The notes under the pieces are model-generated. The model saw nothing but the letters and a program-made list of their open reading frames with translations, was not told the DNA's origin and searched no databases. Source: Alphaproteobacteria bacterium (GTDB lineage: Bacteria; Pseudomonadota; Alphaproteobacteria; Micavibrionales; Micavibrionaceae). Taken from it: a stretch of 64,000 nucleotides of DNA. Location: contig CP065008.1 of NCBI GenBank assembly GCA_016699735.1, forward strand, positions 2,232,001 through 2,296,000. Reading direction: 5' to 3'. Positions within the stretch are counted from its first letter, which is position 1. Every line of letters starts with the position of its first letter. Shown in pieces: positions 46,298 to 55,735 of this stretch. Both the position numbers and the translations under genes were made by a program.

Positions 46298-48499
46298 TCA
46301 CAAAAACCCCTGCGGGTCGATATCCACATAAACGCGGATATTCGCGGGGATTTTATGCCCACCGACCCACTCGGCGATGGTTTTCTGGATATTGAGCGCC
46401 CGGTCCGCCCGCACCAGCAGGCGGTAGCGGTACTTCCCGCGCAACCGCGCCAGCGGCGCCGCAGCCGGACCGAGCGTTTGAATACGCTGCCCCTTCTCGT
46501 TCATACCCTGCGGCGCGGTCTTGCCCAGCGCCCGTGCCAGTTCAATCACCTGCCCCTCCTCGCGCCCCGCCACGATAATTCCGGCCAGCCGCGAGAACGG
46601 CGGCATATGCGCCTCCGCCCGTTCCGCCGCCTCGACAAGCAGAAATTCGTCGCGCTTACCCTCCGCCAGCGCCTTCATGATCCGGTGTTCCGGCATCCAG
46701 CTTTGCAGAAACACACGACCTTTTTTCTGTTCACGCCCCGCCCGCCCCGCAACCTGATGGAGAAGCTGATACGTGCGCTCCGCCGCGCGCAGATCGCCGC
46801 CGTTCAGCCCCAGATCGGCATCGACAACGCCCACCAGCGTCAGGCCGGGAAAGTGATGACCCTTGGCAATGATCTGCGTCCCCACGATGATATCCACCTG
46901 ATGATCGCGGATCGCGGCGAGTTTCTTTTGTAAATCCTCGTTGCTCTCGGTTGTGTCGCTGGCCAGAACGATCGTCCGCGCATCGCGGAACATATGCGTG
47001 ACTTCCTCGTAAATCCGCTCGACGCCGGGACCGCAAGCCACGAGCGAGTCCGCCTCCCCGCACTCCGGGCAGGTCTTCGGGACCGGGGCGTGATGGCCGC
47101 AATGATGACAGTGCAGCCGCCCGCTCTTTTTATGCTCGACCAGCCACGCCGTGCAGCGCGGGCACTCAAACCGATGTCCGCACGTCCGGCACAGTGTCAG
47201 CGGCGCGTAACCCCTGCGGTTGAGAAACAGCAGAACCTGCTCCCCCTGCGCCAGCGTCTCTTTCATCGCCTGTAAAAGAGTTGGAGAAAGAAAACATCCC
47301 CGCTCCGGCTGATCCTCTTTCAAATCCACCACTTTGATCTCCGGCAAACTCGCCCCTCCATAACGCGCAGGGAGATGCAGAACGCCATAGCGCCCGGTCC
47401 CCTCCGGCGGCGCCCATGTATTATGGGCGGTCTCAAGGGAGGGCGTGGCGGACACCAGCACGACCGGAATCTTCGCCAGATGCGCCCGCACCACCGCCAT
47501 GTCGCGGGCATGATAAATCACCCCGTCCTCCTGCTTGTAGGCCGGATCGTGTTCTTCATCGACGACGATCAGGCCGAGATCGGCATAGGGCAAAAACAGC
47601 GCCGACCGCGCCCCGACGACGACCTGCGTTTCCCCCTCCGCCACCCCGCGCCACGCCAGCCGCCGCTGCGCCGGAGTCAGATGCGAGTGCCAGAGCGCCG
47701 GATCGCATCCGAAGCGCGAACGGAACCGATCGAGAAACGCATTCGAAAGCGCAATCTCCGGCAAGAGAATGAGAACCTGTTGCCCTTTGCGTAAACATTC
47801 CGCCACCGCCTCGAAATAGGTTTCGGTCTTACCCGCCCCCGTCACACCATCCAGCAATGTTGCTTTAAAAGCGCCTGCGCCGATCTGGGATTTTAGAATC
47901 TCCGCAGCGCCCTTCTGCGCCGCCGAGAGGTCCGGCCCCGGACGGTCGATCCCCGGATGCGTGCAAGGGTAAGGGCGCAACAGCTCGACCTCATCCAGAA
48001 GTTTCTTTTCAGCCAGCCCTTTGACGACAGAAGCCGAAGCCCCCGTCATGGCTTCGATCTCCGCCGCCCGCCGCACCTGCCCGTCCTGCATCAGCATAAG
48101 AATTTTTTTTCGCGCATCGCTCAGTCCCTTCGCATCGGGATTGGCATACGCGGACAACCGGTAGCCCGTCGCGGGCTTCGGCGGCGCAAACGCCCCCGGT
48201 GCACTCAGACTCATTTTAAGAACGGAACCCTTGGGCGAAAGCGTATAGGCGGCCACCCAGTCGATAAAATCGCGGTGGATCTCCGGCATCGGCGGAAGAT
48301 TCAGCCGCTCGATGACCGGCTTGAGTTTTTCAGTAGCAACCTCACCCGTCCCCGCCCCCCAGACCACGCCCGTAATCTCGCGCTGGCCCAGCGGCACGGT
48401 AACATAATCTCCGGCCTGCACCCGCACATTCGCAGGAACGAGATAGTCGTAAGCTTTATCGACAGGATAGGGAACCAGAACGGAAACAGTCCGGCTCAT
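46298..48499 (-). CDS. priA: Primosomal protein N' (replication restart helicase)
   Basis: A 733-residue 3'-to-5' helicase that rebuilds replication forks. Walker A (GVTGAGKTE) is near residue 234, DEEH follows, and the zinc-binding region CRTCGHRFECPRCTAW plus HCHHCGHHAPVPKTCPECGE provides eight cysteines. Helicase motifs VLVSATPSLET and GRAGREQKKG confirm the family. Its start overlaps the next gene's stop by four bases, so the FAD oxidoreductase gene is upstream in the same operon. Confidence 0.97.
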   Translation of the reverse strand: MSRTVSVLVPYPVDKAYDYLVPANVRVQAGDYVTVPLGQREITGVVWGAGTGEVATEKLKPVIERLNLPPMPEIHRDFIDWVAAYTLSPKGSVLKMSLSAPGAFAPPKPATGYRLSAYANPDAKGLSDARKKILMLMQDGQVRRAAEIEAMTGASASVVKGLAEKKLLDEVELLRPYPCTHPGIDRPGPDLSAAQKGAAEILKSQIGAGAFKATLLDGVTGAGKTETYFEAVAECLRKGQQVLILLPEIALSNAFLDRFRSRFGCDPALWHSHLTPAQRRLAWRGVAEGETQVVVGARSALFLPYADLGLIVVDEEHDPAYKQEDGVIYHARDMAVVRAHLAKIPVVLVSATPSLETAHNTWAPPEGTGRYGVLHLPARYGGASLPEIKVVDLKEDQPERGCFLSPTLLQAMKETLAQGEQVLLFLNRRGYAPLTLCRTCGHRFECPRCTAWLVEHKKSGRLHCHHCGHHAPVPKTCPECGEADSLVACGPGVERIYEEVTHMFRDARTIVLASDTTESNEDLQKKLAAIRDHQVDIIVGTQIIAKGHHFPGLTLVGVVDADLGLNGGDLRAAERTYQLLHQVAGRAGREQKKGRVFLQSWMPEHRIMKALAEGKRDEFLLVEAAERAEAHMPPFSRLAGIIVAGREEGQVIELARALGKTAPQGMNEKGQRIQTLGPAAAPLARLRGKYRYRLLVRADRALNIQKTIAEWVGGHKIPANIRVYVDIDPQGFL

Positions 48500-49452
48500 G
48501 CGGCCCGCTCGCCTTTTTTGCCCAGGGCCAGATCACGCGCCGCAAACGCGCAGCCCCACGCCAGCGTATACCCCGCGCCGCCCTGCCCGTAATTATGGAT
48601 GACGGGAACCGCGCAGGACTTCTCGTCGCGCTCCACCCGCACCTGCGGACGCATGGGCCGCAGCCCAACACGGACATTCACGATCTCGGGATTTTTCAGC
48701 AAGGGATCGAGCGTCGCCGCCCACCCGAGAATCTCGCGGGTAAGTTCATCATTCGGAGTCAAATCCCACTCCCCGACCTCCGCCGACCCGCCGATCAGGA
48801 TTTCATCGATGCGCGGATAGAAATAATTCTTCCCCTCAAACGAAGCGAAATGGAAGTTCACGCCGGGATTCTTGATGATGACCACCTGCCCGCGCATCGG
48901 GTAAATCGTTTCATCATTCACAAACTGCCGCGCATAAACCCCCGTCGCATTGACGATCAGATCGTAATCCCTCTCAAGCTCGGAAAAACCTTTAATTTCG
49001 CGCAGAGTGAAGATGCCGCCCGCCGCCTCGAATTTTTTCTTGAGAAAGCCGTAATACCGCCCCACGTGCATCAGCAAAAGTTTGGCTTGCACCCCTTTCA
49101 GATACCCGAGCGGGCATTCATCCGGCCCGATCACCCGCGCCTCGCGCAGTCGCATATACATCTCAGGAATTTCAAAATGTGGATCGAGCGTGCATTTTTT
49201 CCAGTTCACCCAGATAATCCCGGCCCCCGGATCATCCATCAGCGAAACCAGAATCTCGTCATTTCGCAGATACCAGGCACGGCTGCGCGGACTGTCTTCA
49301 ACAGCATAGGGATAGGAAGTCGCCGCCGCCGCATAGGACGTCATCTTTTCGAAGGGATCCCGCGAGAAAATATGAACCGCGCAACCCGCCTCCTGCAGCG
49401 CCAGCCCCGTGGTTAACCCTGTAATTCCGCCCCCGATGATTGCTATTTTCAT
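48496..49452 (-). CDS. FAD-dependent oxidoreductase (D-amino acid oxidase-like)
   Basis: A 318-residue flavoprotein. The FAD-binding GxGxxG (IIGGGITGL) is at residues 6-14, and FSRDPFEKMTSYAAAATSYPY fits the D-aspartate/D-amino acid oxidase subgroup of the DAO family. VNATGVYARQ and the C-terminal HNYGQGGAGYTLAWG complete the FAD site. It would oxidise a D-amino acid or similar amine. The ATG at 49452 is chosen because the glycine motif then sits at the N-terminus; the longer frame to 49575 overlaps the divergent gene. It reads into priA. Confidence 0.88.
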   Translation of the reverse strand: MKIAIIGGGITGLTTGLALQEAGCAVHIFSRDPFEKMTSYAAAATSYPYAVEDSPRSRAWYLRNDEILVSLMDDPGAGIIWVNWKKCTLDPHFEIPEMYMRLREARVIGPDECPLGYLKGVQAKLLLMHVGRYYGFLKKKFEAAGGIFTLREIKGFSELERDYDLIVNATGVYARQFVNDETIYPMRGQVVIIKNPGVNFHFASFEGKNYFYPRIDEILIGGSAEVGEWDLTPNDELTREILGWAATLDPLLKNPEIVNVRVGLRPMRPQVRVERDEKSCAVPVIHNYGQGGAGYTLAWGCAFAARDLALGKKGERAA

Positions 49453-49522
49453 AACCCTATTGCCCTCAACGCATAAAGTGACTAAACTGCCCTGATAAGA
49501 AAAAAGTTTTACCAGAGCCAGC

Positions 49523-50500
49523 ATGATAAGTGAACGCTTCAGGAACATAAAGCAGAGTTTGAGTGATGCGTTCACACGCCTGATGCACGGCGGTCCACCG
49601 CAGAAGCCGCCCGCGGTCTATTACGATGTGGACCGGCAGGACTTGAAGGCTTTCGTCACCAACGACTCCATCGAAAATTGGGGCAAAAGAATGCCCAGCC
49701 TGACCATGGCCCGCTACTGGGACGCCTGCGCGGACAGAATCCTGGGCGGCACGAAAATGATGACCGAAAAGGAAGAACTCCACAAAGCGGCCGATGCGGT
49801 CAACGCCATGGCGCATATCGCGCAGATCATCCGTGAAACCGGAAACTTCGAGCCGTTCATCCGCCTTCCGGCGCAGGAAATCGACCTGCTCGCGGAATGC
49901 GAAACGCCCCTGCACATCCTCAAGCACCGCACCTACAGACCCGGCGACAAAAGAAACCACCCGGACACGCCTGGCAATATAGACACGCTTTACTTCAAGG
50001 CTGTGCCTTTGTTTGCGCCCTATGGAGGCAAGAACATGGTCATGATCCCCAGAGAGCACCTCGAAGCCGTTGTCGAACCGCTTCTTGAGGATTTGGGCAT
50101 TGACGCAAAAACCCGCAACACAGCCGCCGTCGGCTGGGAGAAACTCGGAGAACTTCTGACCGACGTCAACCGCTACGATTTCACGGCCATCGACGCCAGC
50201 GGCCCGTATATGCTCAGAACGCATATGATCGGTCTGGCCATCGCGCTGAGCAAGGCCGGAGAGGGCGAAGGCCCGGTCCAGGTTCCTGAAAACACCATAC
50301 ATGGCCTTGAATACACGCTGCATCATCTGAGTTATTCGATCAACAGACTCAGGAACAGTTCGTCTCTTCATGCCAACGGCTCGGATAACGCCAAGGCTCT
50401 TGAAATTCTTCAAGCTGCCCAACGAAACATACAGCAGGAGTTTGCCCCCTGGTTCGAAAAACCCGGCCAGCAACCCGGCGACTCTTACGCAATGGATTGA
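49523..50500 (+). CDS. Hypothetical protein, first of a related tandem pair
   Basis: A 325-residue soluble protein. Residues 33-120 (DVDRQDLKAFV, MARYWDACADRIL, TEKEELHKAADAVNAMAHIAQ, GNFEPFIR) parallel the beginning of the next gene. The C-terminal 200 residues are specific to this one, with a helical HGLEYTLHHLSYSINRLR segment. No family is recognised. The next gene begins 14 bases after its stop codon. Confidence 0.65.
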   Translation: MISERFRNIKQSLSDAFTRLMHGGPPQKPPAVYYDVDRQDLKAFVTNDSIENWGKRMPSLTMARYWDACADRILGGTKMMTEKEELHKAADAVNAMAHIAQIIRETGNFEPFIRLPAQEIDLLAECETPLHILKHRTYRPGDKRNHPDTPGNIDTLYFKAVPLFAPYGGKNMVMIPREHLEAVVEPLLEDLGIDAKTRNTAAVGWEKLGELLTDVNRYDFTAIDASGPYMLRTHMIGLAIALSKAGEGEGPVQVPENTIHGLEYTLHHLSYSINRLRNSSSLHANGSDNAKALEILQAAQRNIQQEFAPWFEKPGQQPGDSYAMD

Positions 50501-50514
50501 TAAGGAAAAGAAAC

Positions 50515-51114
50515 ATGAAACTCATACCGGATTCTTTAAAGAAAGCCTTCTCAAAATTGTGGGGACAAGACGAAACTCCGTCCTTCCCCGCGACCGTGGA
50601 TATCGATCGCAAAGACCTGACCCTCTGCGTGATCGATGAATTCGACACGGCAAAAAGAAGCAACGCATTCATCGCCCGCCGCTGGGGTGAAATCGCGGAA
50701 TTCGTCGAGGATGGCCTCTCCTCCGCCCGTCCCATGAACGAGCAGGAAGCCGGATTCGTGGGCGCCATCCTCAGCGTCGAGCAGGCGATGCACATGGCCG
50801 GGACATTTGATCCGAAAATCAGGGTTTCCCGCGCAGCTGTGGAAACGCTGGTCCGCGACGCGGGCATAGCATATGTGGCCAAGAATAGCCTCATGGCTCG
50901 GACGGGCGACCTGCCCCTCGGCCCGCCCGATATCGAAAATCTTCCGCCTGCATCAAGAGACATTCTGGCCGTAACCTTTGCCATTTCACCTGAAAAACAG
51001 GCGCTTCTGGACAAGCAGGACCGTCTGGCCATGTTCGTGTTGAAGACCCGTGACGCACTCGGCCCCTATGTGCCGGAAGCCGGAATCGATAACCGCCCCG
51101 CCGCCGAATTCTGA
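50515..51114 (+). CDS. Hypothetical protein, second of a related tandem pair
   Basis: A 199-residue soluble protein starting at an ATG with AAGGAAAAG in front. Its VDIDRKDLTLCV, ARRWGEIAEFVED, NEQEAGFVGAILSVEQAMHMA and GTFDPKIRV segments match the N-terminal region of the preceding gene in order and spacing, although identity is low. It lacks the long C-terminal part. Probably the product of duplication and truncation. Function unknown. Confidence 0.65.
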   Translation: MKLIPDSLKKAFSKLWGQDETPSFPATVDIDRKDLTLCVIDEFDTAKRSNAFIARRWGEIAEFVEDGLSSARPMNEQEAGFVGAILSVEQAMHMAGTFDPKIRVSRAAVETLVRDAGIAYVAKNSLMARTGDLPLGPPDIENLPPASRDILAVTFAISPEKQALLDKQDRLAMFVLKTRDALGPYVPEAGIDNRPAAEF

Positions 51115-51190
51115 AACTTCAACCTTGAAAACCGCCCCCGATCCGCTTACCAATAGGCAAGGTCACACACGCCTTTGAGGGAGACAGCGT

Positions 51191-51847
51191 ATGAAATTTT
51201 TCGTGGACACCGCGGATATCAACGACATCAGGGATTTGGCCTCCACAGGCCTGCTCGACGGCGTGACCACCAACCCCTCCCTCATCGCCAAGTCGGGCAA
51301 AAAGTTTATCCCCCTCATTAAGGAAATCTGCGAGATCGTCTCCGGCCCCGTCAGCGCCGAAGTCGCCGCCACCGATTACGAGACGATGCGAAAGGAGGCC
51401 GAAGTTCTGCGGAAAATTGCCGACAATATCGCGGTCAAAGTCCCCCTCACCCCGGCGGGCCTCAAGGTCTGCAAGGAACTGACCGATACCGGAACGATGG
51501 TCAACGTCACCCTGTGTTTTTCCGCCGCGCAGGCCATCCTCGCCGCCAAAGCCGGAGCGACCTTTATTTCCCCGTTCGTGGGACGGCTGGATGATGTCGG
51601 CGCGACGGGCCTCGACCTGATCGCGGAGATTTGCACGATCTATAATAACTACCCCGACTTCCACACGCAGGTTCTGGTCGCCTCCGTCCGCAACCCGCTG
51701 CACATCACCGAAAGCGCGAAAATGGGCGCGGATGTCTGCACCTGCCCGCCCGCCGTGATCCGCCAGCTTTACAACCACCCGCTGACGGATAAAGGCCTCG
51801 CCGCATTTGTTGAGGATTGGAAAAAGACCGGGCAGAGTATCTTGTGA
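51191..51847 (+). CDS. Transaldolase / fructose-6-phosphate aldolase family
   Basis: A 218-residue enzyme of the small transaldolase subfamily (TalC/MipB/FSA). The Schiff-base lysine is Lys83 in NIAVKVPLT. GVTTNPSLIAKSG near the N-terminus, the SAEVAATD segment, and FSAAQAILAAKAGATFISPFVGR are the family core. It would move a dihydroxyacetone unit between sugar phosphates in the pentose phosphate pathway; FSA and transaldolase cannot be told apart here. A GGGAG site precedes the start. Confidence 0.92.
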   Translation: MKFFVDTADINDIRDLASTGLLDGVTTNPSLIAKSGKKFIPLIKEICEIVSGPVSAEVAATDYETMRKEAEVLRKIADNIAVKVPLTPAGLKVCKELTDTGTMVNVTLCFSAAQAILAAKAGATFISPFVGRLDDVGATGLDLIAEICTIYNNYPDFHTQVLVASVRNPLHITESAKMGADVCTCPPAVIRQLYNHPLTDKGLAAFVEDWKKTGQSIL

Positions 51848-51887
51848 GGCAATTTGACAGATTGATGCGCTCGTCTAATATCCTTCT

Positions 51888-52649
51888 ATGAAAAAATATC
51901 ACCGCGCCTTCTACAAATCGCCGTTCCTGATTCTCTTTCAGGATCGCCCTCATTATGCCTACGCGCTTTTTAATGCCGCGCAACAAGCCCTCGCTCTGGG
52001 GCACAAAACCATCAGCGTGATCGAGTTCGGCGTGGCGGGCGGGAACGGCCTCGTGTGCATCGAGCGGCACACAGAAAGGCTCAGCCGCCTGCTCGGCATC
52101 AATTTCGAGATTTACGGATTCGACACGGCAACGGGCCTTCCCCCGCTGCAGGATTATCGGGATGTCATGCACCAATGGAAAACAGGCCTTTTCACCATGG
52201 ACATCGACCTGCTGAAATCGCGGCTGAAAAAATCAAAGCTGGTGATTGGAAATGTGAGCGATACGCTCAGCACGTTTTACAAGGACTATTCCCCCGCTCC
52301 CGTGGGCGCGATTTTCTTTGACGTGGACCTGTACTCCTCCACCAAGGCGGCGCTTAAAATTTTTGAGACCGATCCCTCGAATCTCATCCCGCGTGTTCGG
52401 TGCTATTTTGATGATATCCTGGGCAACGAACTATCGTTGACGAATGAGTATATGGGCGAGAGGCTGGCGGTGGATGAATATAATGCGGCGAACCCAAACC
52501 GGAAAATTACGCCGGCGTACCACCTTCACGCACGGCCCTATCGCAAGAAGTGGCATCTGAAATCCTTCGTTCACCACTGTTACGACCATCCGCGCTATTC
52601 GGATTTTATCGCCAGAGCGGATCAGGCCATGCCCCTGCGGAAAGCATGA
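51888..52649 (+). CDS. TylF/class I SAM-dependent methyltransferase-like protein
   Basis: A 253-residue protein with the order VIEFGVAGGNGL (SAM-binding glycine loop), IYGFDTATGLPP (acidic residue binding ribose), LVIGNVSDTL and IFFDVDLYSS (DVD motif, metal or SAM site) of the TylF-like methyltransferase group. Such enzymes modify sugars or secondary metabolites, but the substrate is unknown. The C-terminal 60 residues, rich in His and Tyr, are specific. It starts 40 bases after the transaldolase. Confidence 0.75.
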   Translation: MKKYHRAFYKSPFLILFQDRPHYAYALFNAAQQALALGHKTISVIEFGVAGGNGLVCIERHTERLSRLLGINFEIYGFDTATGLPPLQDYRDVMHQWKTGLFTMDIDLLKSRLKKSKLVIGNVSDTLSTFYKDYSPAPVGAIFFDVDLYSSTKAALKIFETDPSNLIPRVRCYFDDILGNELSLTNEYMGERLAVDEYNAANPNRKITPAYHLHARPYRKKWHLKSFVHHCYDHPRYSDFIARADQAMPLRKA

Positions 52650-52664
52650 TGGAATTGCAGAATA

Positions 52665-52964
52665 CTAATGCACGCTCCCGCCCGTCGTCTCCGACAGGCG
52701 CGAGAGGTCCGAATCCGTAAACCGCACCCCCTGCCCCTCCAGCGCCGCGAGCAAATTGAGCATCCGCACGCAGCGGGGCTGCGCGAAATTATCGTCCTCG
52801 AATTTGTTGAGATCGCCGCAATCGCGTTCGGATTCATGTTTGATCCGAGCGTTCGTCCATTGGATGAGCAGGATCATCTCGGGGCCGCGCCCCTCCCGTA
52901 TCGCCCGCTTTAAAAGCTCACGCTTCAAGTCCTTGGAGGACCGTATACTCATTCTCCGCCACAC
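52665..52964 (-). CDS. Small hypothetical protein
   Basis: A 99-residue frame with plausible start at a GTG (52964) or ATG (52952); GGAAGGAAT lies before the GTG. The N-terminus is basic and helical (SSKDLKRELLKRAIREG), and the centre has WTNARIKHESERDCGD. It fills the gap between the methyltransferase and the DUF484 gene on the opposite strand. Coding is likely but not proven, and no family is recognised. Confidence 0.45.
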   Translation of the reverse strand: MWRRMSIRSSKDLKRELLKRAIREGRGPEMILLIQWTNARIKHESERDCGDLNKFEDDNFAQPRCVRMLNLLAALEGQGVRFTDSDLSRLSETTGGSVH

Positions 52965-53077
52965 ATTCCTTCCGAATATTAGTATACCTGAATTTTCGGC
53001 AAAATGGAAAAAAGACTTTTGTGAAAAACACCGGAAAACAAGTGCCGGACAGGGTTTTCCTGTGGTACCATGAGGGG

Positions 53078-53782
53078 ATGAAAGAAACCAAAAATACGCT
53101 TACGGCCCCCCCGAAAATCAGCGCGGATGAAATCCTCCGCTACCTGAAGGAACACCCTGATTTTCTTCAGAAAAACCCCGAGGCGTGTGATCTCCTGATC
53201 CCCCCCGCGCAGGTGCAGGGCCGCGGCCTCGCCGACTTCCAGACCTATATGATCGAGCGCCTGAAGGCCGACAAGCAGGAATTCGAAAAAAACACCAAGG
53301 AATTCATCGAGAACGCCCGCTCCAACATGAACAACCAGCAGCGGATTCATAAATCCGTGCTGTGCCTTTTGGAGGCCAACAGTTTTGAGGATTTCATCCA
53401 GACCATCACGCTGGATATCACCTCGATTCTCGACGTCGACATTTCCGTTCTGGTCGTAGAAACCAGCAGCCGTGAAATCCCCCACGTCCATCAAAACGGC
53501 ATTAGAATCGTCCCCGAGGGCACCATCGACCGCTGGATGAAGGGCAAAAATGTGATGCTGCAGGAGGATATCTCCGGCATCGAGGCAATTTACGGCGGCG
53601 GCGCGACCCTCGTGCGCTCCCAGATTCTGCTGCGCGTCGATATCTCCATGGACACGCCCCCCGCCATCATCGCCTTCGGCAGCCGCGACCCGCATTTGTT
53701 TCAGGAGGGACAGGCCACCGACCAGATTTGTTTTCTGGCGCGGGTCATCGAGCGCTGCTTCCGCATATGGCTGAACATCTGA
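53078..53782 (+). CDS. DUF484 family protein
   Basis: A 234-residue protein of the DUF484 family (YigA in E. coli). It begins with the helical ISADEILRYLKEHPDFLQKNPE motif, has a coiled coil (ERLKADKQEFEKNTKEFIEN) and a GAF-like C-terminal part. It lies upstream of xerC and overlaps its start by 16 bases, the usual genome arrangement. Function is not known. The ATG at 53078 is preferred over 53021. Confidence 0.85.
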   Translation: MKETKNTLTAPPKISADEILRYLKEHPDFLQKNPEACDLLIPPAQVQGRGLADFQTYMIERLKADKQEFEKNTKEFIENARSNMNNQQRIHKSVLCLLEANSFEDFIQTITLDITSILDVDISVLVVETSSREIPHVHQNGIRIVPEGTIDRWMKGKNVMLQEDISGIEAIYGGGATLVRSQILLRVDISMDTPPAIIAFGSRDPHLFQEGQATDQICFLARVIERCFRIWLNI

Positions 53783-54720
53783 TTATCAAACCGCAAATCC
53801 TCGCCCTCTGCGCCGCCGACCTTGCGGAAAAACTCAACCAATGGGGCGAATGGCTGCGCGTCGAAAAGAATCTCTCGCGCCACACGCTGCGCGCCTATGG
53901 CGGCGATGTCGGGCATTTTGTGTCCTTCCTGTTCGAACATCTGGGAAAGAATCCCGGCCTGAACGACCTCTCGGAAATTTCGCTGCGCGATTTCCGTTCC
54001 TGGATGTCACGCAAGGCGATGGAGGGCGCCTCGAACGCCTCCCGCGCCCGTTCGCTCTCGGGCATCAAGAATTTTTTGAGCTGGCTCGACAAACAGGGAG
54101 TCATGCACAACGCCGCGATTAAAACCGTCCGCACCCCCAAACAGGCGCACAAACTCCCCCGCCCCCTGCATGAGCAGCAGGCCCGCGCGGTGATCGAAAA
54201 CGCAGGGCTCGCCGAAAAACAGGACTGGATCGGCGCCCGCAACATGGCGCTCTTTATGCTGCTTTACGGCTGCGGCCTGCGGATCGACGAGGCGCTGTCT
54301 TTAAACACCGAACATCTGCCCCGCGACGGCCTCCTGCGCGTCATCGGTAAAGGCCGGAAGGAAAGGCAGGTGCCCGTCCTGCCTTTGGTGGATAAGACCC
54401 TGCGGAATTATATCGCTGCCCGCCCGGTCCCGGCGGAAAAGGGCGAAGCCATTTTCATCGGCGCCAGAGGCGGCCGCCTCAATCAGGGCGTTGCACAAAG
54501 GGCCATGCGCGAGGTGCGCGGCCTGCTCGGCCTGCCGGAGAACGCGACCCCGCACGCCCTGCGGCACAGCTTCGCCACACATCTTCTGCAGAACGGCGCG
54601 AATTTAAGGGAAATACAGGAACTGCTCGGCCATGCATCCTTGAGCACAACGCAGCGCTACACGGAAATCAACGCGGAAGAAATGCTGAAAATCTACAAGG
54701 CCGCGCACCCGCGGGCGTAA
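53767..54720 (+). CDS. xerC: Tyrosine recombinase XerC
   Basis: A 317-residue tyrosine recombinase of the chromosome-dimer-resolution pair. The core-binding domain (LRVEKNLSRHTLRAYGGDV) is followed by the catalytic domain with Arg in GLRIDEAL, Lys in GKGRKERQVP, HxxR in HALRHSFATHLL, His in LGHASLSTTQ and the nucleophile Tyr in RYTEIN. With XerD it acts at dif near the terminus. Its start lies within the last codons of the DUF484 gene, an arrangement typical of xerC. Confidence 0.93.
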   Translation: MAEHLIIKPQILALCAADLAEKLNQWGEWLRVEKNLSRHTLRAYGGDVGHFVSFLFEHLGKNPGLNDLSEISLRDFRSWMSRKAMEGASNASRARSLSGIKNFLSWLDKQGVMHNAAIKTVRTPKQAHKLPRPLHEQQARAVIENAGLAEKQDWIGARNMALFMLLYGCGLRIDEALSLNTEHLPRDGLLRVIGKGRKERQVPVLPLVDKTLRNYIAARPVPAEKGEAIFIGARGGRLNQGVAQRAMREVRGLLGLPENATPHALRHSFATHLLQNGANLREIQELLGHASLSTTQRYTEINAEEMLKIYKAAHPRA

Positions 54721-54749
54721 GAGACTTCACAAGGAACGACCGGAGCACC

Positions 54750-55232
54750 CTAGCCGAGGGTATTGTGCGCGTGTTCGTGCTCCTCGCCGTCGCCGGCCAG
54801 ATCCCACTGACCTGAAGATCCAGGGGGACGAGCCGCACCGCCCTGCGAAGACAATCCAAAATCCCGCCCGCCGGGACGAAAAGAGTCGTACTCGCATCCC
54901 TCATCCCCGGTGCGGACTCCCGTGCCCGCCGTTCCGGTCACAAGCTCGGCATTGCCCAGCCCGCCGCCAGAAGAAACAGGAACGGGAAGACTCCGGTCGG
55001 GATTGTATCCGCCGTTACCTTTTTCGCCTCCGGCAACCGGAGGCTTACCATCGAGGATGTCAGCCGTCTCGTCAGCATTCCTCCCGAACCAGTCGCCGAA
55101 ATCGCCCACCAAACGCCTGGGGCCAGTACCGCTGCTCTTACCGACAGCAGCCGGAGCCTCCGCAGGAGTCCCGGCACCGATTTTATCTGATTTTTCCGGC
55201 GTACTCTTAGACCAATAACCAAACTCTCTCAT
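54750..55232 (-). CDS. Low-complexity acidic protein
   Basis: A 160-residue protein with no signal peptide, rich in Gly, Pro, Ala, Ser and Asp, with little sign of a fold. It ends in a His/Glu-rich segment (EEHEHAHNTLG), which might bind metal. A GGGAG site precedes the ATG. It is 21 bases downstream of the similar small gene at 55254-55538, so they form a pair. No family recognised. Confidence 0.5.
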   Translation of the reverse strand: MREFGYWSKSTPEKSDKIGAGTPAEAPAAVGKSSGTGPRRLVGDFGDWFGRNADETADILDGKPPVAGGEKGNGGYNPDRSLPVPVSSGGGLGNAELVTGTAGTGVRTGDEGCEYDSFRPGGRDFGLSSQGGAARPPGSSGQWDLAGDGEEHEHAHNTLG

Positions 55233-55253
55233 GGAAAGACTCCCGGAAAAAAC

Positions 55254-55538
55254 TCAGCCGATATCCTGGCTGAGATGCCAGTCGTCCCATGTGCCGGGCT
55301 CTTGGGCAGTGGTCGAAGGTTGCGCCGTTCTGGAAGCGGTGGATGGCTGTACATGGGTGATCGGAATCTCCACAGCGACTTCGGTGCCGCCCGTAACTTC
55401 AATTCTTTGAGCATCCGCCTGCGGAGCCGCCTCGCCGCCCTGCTGCATCTGGGCACCTGTCCCTTCCCAGTCCGCGAGGAAAGATTTGCCGCCTTCAACG
55501 GGCCACTTAGAACGATCATCAAAATTATTACCGGACAT
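55254..55538 (-). CDS. Small disordered protein
   Basis: A 94-residue protein starting at an ATG with AAAGGAG nine bases before it; a GTG at 55547 is in frame. It has a Trp/Lys-rich N-terminus (DDRSKWPVEGGKSFLADWEGTG), a Gln/Ala-rich linker and a Thr/Ser-rich C-terminus. It reads into the 54750-55232 gene. Function unknown. Confidence 0.5.
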   Translation of the reverse strand: MSGNNFDDRSKWPVEGGKSFLADWEGTGAQMQQGGEAAPQADAQRIEVTGGTEVAVEIPITHVQPSTASRTAQPSTTAQEPGTWDDWHLSQDIG

Positions 55539-55735
55539 AAACATCACTCCTTTTTACCAGTGCGTTTCGTAATTACTTGTCTTTCAAGAATAAAACCTCC
55601 CACTCTAAAACGCCAGAAATCTTTGAAAACAAACGGTATTTTGAAAGAATATTGCTTTATTCTCCCTAAACTGTTTGCAGCACAGGAAAAACCCGTGTTA
55701 AATTAAAGGCATTGAATATGAGGTTGGGGGATAAA

